A stretch of DNA of 64,000 nt, from positions 1-64,000 of IMG/VR virus record IMGVR_UViG_3300042556_001858; one strand, given 5' to 3'. The translations under genes were made by a program, and so were the position numbers. Positions 63,496 to 64,000 of the stretch are shown here, in pieces; the first letter of the stretch is position 1; each line of letters opens with the position of its first letter. Below the pieces are notes generated by a model. That model worked only from the letters and a program-made list of their open reading frames with translations, ran no database searches and was not told the origin of the DNA. The DNA comes from a virus.

Positions 63496-63778
63496 AGAAT
63501 ACTGCAAAGAGTTCGGCTATTCTGCAAAACCGGGCAGAAGAGGCGAGCGAGACGCCGACAGAATGAAGAGACGAGTAGAGAAGGCCGCTACCTTGTCTAA
63601 GGAGGACCTTTCTTCTTTTACCGATAGGGTTTCAGCAGAAGCCCATTTGGAGGATAAAGCCGTAGGCATGTATGGATCTTTTGGATTCATGCTATTTCAA
63701 GCTTTGATATCTTGGGTGATTCGAAGAATTTTAGACAGCTATTTTGGGTCAAAGAATGACAATAACAGTATCGGCTAG
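63482..63778 (+). CDS. Small hypothetical protein with C-terminal helix
   Basis: 98 residues from GTG 63482, with GGAGGT 5 nt upstream. Basic N-terminal half and a hydrophobic C-terminal helix (MLFQALISWVIRRIL). Function unknown. Confidence 0.65.
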   Translation: MNWYEEYCKEFGYSAKPGRRGERDADRMKRRVEKAATLSKEDLSSFTDRVSAEAHLEDKAVGMYGSFGFMLFQALISWVIRRILDSYFGSKNDNNSIG

Positions 63779-64000
63779 TTCTTTAGTAAAAACATCCTTC
63801 AATTTCACAGAGACTCAGTCTGGCACTATCAGATCTGAGAATGAGTCTATTACAGCCAATCGGGCCTACACCTACGGTACTGGCAATTTTGAGATTGATG
63901 CCGCAGTAAAGAACACTGGGGTGATCCCCTCAGGTGGGTCTGTAGTGCTCGACCTTAACGCAATGACTAATGAGTCATTTGGAATTACTTCCACCATTGC
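63756..64000 (+). CDS. Probable virion protein, N-terminal part
   Basis: At least 81 residues, cut by the window end. TITVSASSLVKTSFNFTET and AYTYGTGNFEIDAAVKNTG are Thr/Ser/Gly-rich beta-strand sequence, as in phage tail or decoration proteins. Overlaps the previous gene by 23 nt. Confidence 0.55.
   Translation, partial: MTITVSASSLVKTSFNFTETQSGTIRSENESITANRAYTYGTGNFEIDAAVKNTGVIPSGGSVVLDLNAMTNESFGITSTI

Noticed and set aside
1-64000. CRISPR arrays
   Set aside because: No regularly spaced direct repeats of CRISPR length were seen; the dispersed motif is irregular and in both orientations.
1-64000. Prophage or bacterial chromosome
   Set aside because: No integrase, repressor, attachment site or housekeeping gene; rII, denV and rnl2 point to a lytic phage.

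Overview
The window looks like about one quarter to one third of a large, lytic, double-stranded DNA tailed phage genome, or a fragment of one from a metagenome. Evidence: about 130 mostly tiny, overlapping genes (ATGA, TTGA and TAATG junctions), long co-directional runs, rIIA and rIIB homologues, T4-like endonuclease V (DenV) and RNA ligase 2, an ATP-dependent DNA ligase, SSB, a phage-type sigma factor, tRNA genes, and three kinds of selfish element (HNH, GIY-YIG, intein). There are no ribosomal or host housekeeping genes. The host cannot be read from the sequence. A Gram-negative host is likely (lipoproteins, periplasmic-type secreted proteins, a surface-glycan operon). A planctomycete is possible from the Cys-rich thioredoxin and papain-like proteins, but that is a guess.

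Layout. 1-13.2 kb (+): small accessory genes, one tRNA-Ile, RNA ligase 2, DNA ligase followed by an inserted HNH gene and a duplicated ligase tail, a sigma factor, and DenV. 13.2-19.6 kb: an RNA island with canonical tRNAs (Gln, Asp, Thr, Arg), aberrant tRNA-like genes, long base-paired non-coding stretches, and at 18.8-19.1 kb two tRNA genes whose halves are in the wrong order (3' half first, 5' half second). 19.6-24.7 kb: Ro60-like vWA protein, macro domain, rIIA, rIIB and a strong terminator. 24.7-41.9 kb (+): PcfJ-like protein, PD-(D/E)XK nuclease, the N-terminal half of DNA polymerase III alpha, about 30 small genes, then the C-terminal half of the polymerase with a very small intein. 41.9-56.1 kb (-): a 20-gene glycan biosynthesis operon. 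56.1-64 kb (+): a non-coding segment with divergent promoters, SSB, a glycosyltransferase, a probable structural protein, small membrane proteins, a papain-like protease, a secreted thioredoxin, and the start of a probable virion gene.

How the parts may work together. Replication uses a polymerase III alpha chain that must be assembled from two separately encoded pieces plus protein splicing. Early transcription appears to use host sigma70-like promoters with a peculiar design: the -35 box contains the stop codon of the preceding gene, and the 16-17 bp spacer is often a perfect inverted repeat. The phage also carries an RNA ligase 2, a macro domain, an Ro60-like vWA protein, and HAD, HD and nucleotidyltransferase-fold proteins. 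Together with the permuted tRNA genes this suggests, as an inference, a dedicated RNA cutting, joining or repair pathway.

Three sequence-wide signals are not explained by genes: a motif with core RGTAAAA(A)G, usually followed by AGAAG, found about 45 times in both orientations and all reading frames; a GGC-loop-GCC mini-hairpin directly before at least 18 start codons; and the promoter design above. All base-pairing and family calls were made by eye, without any search or folding program.
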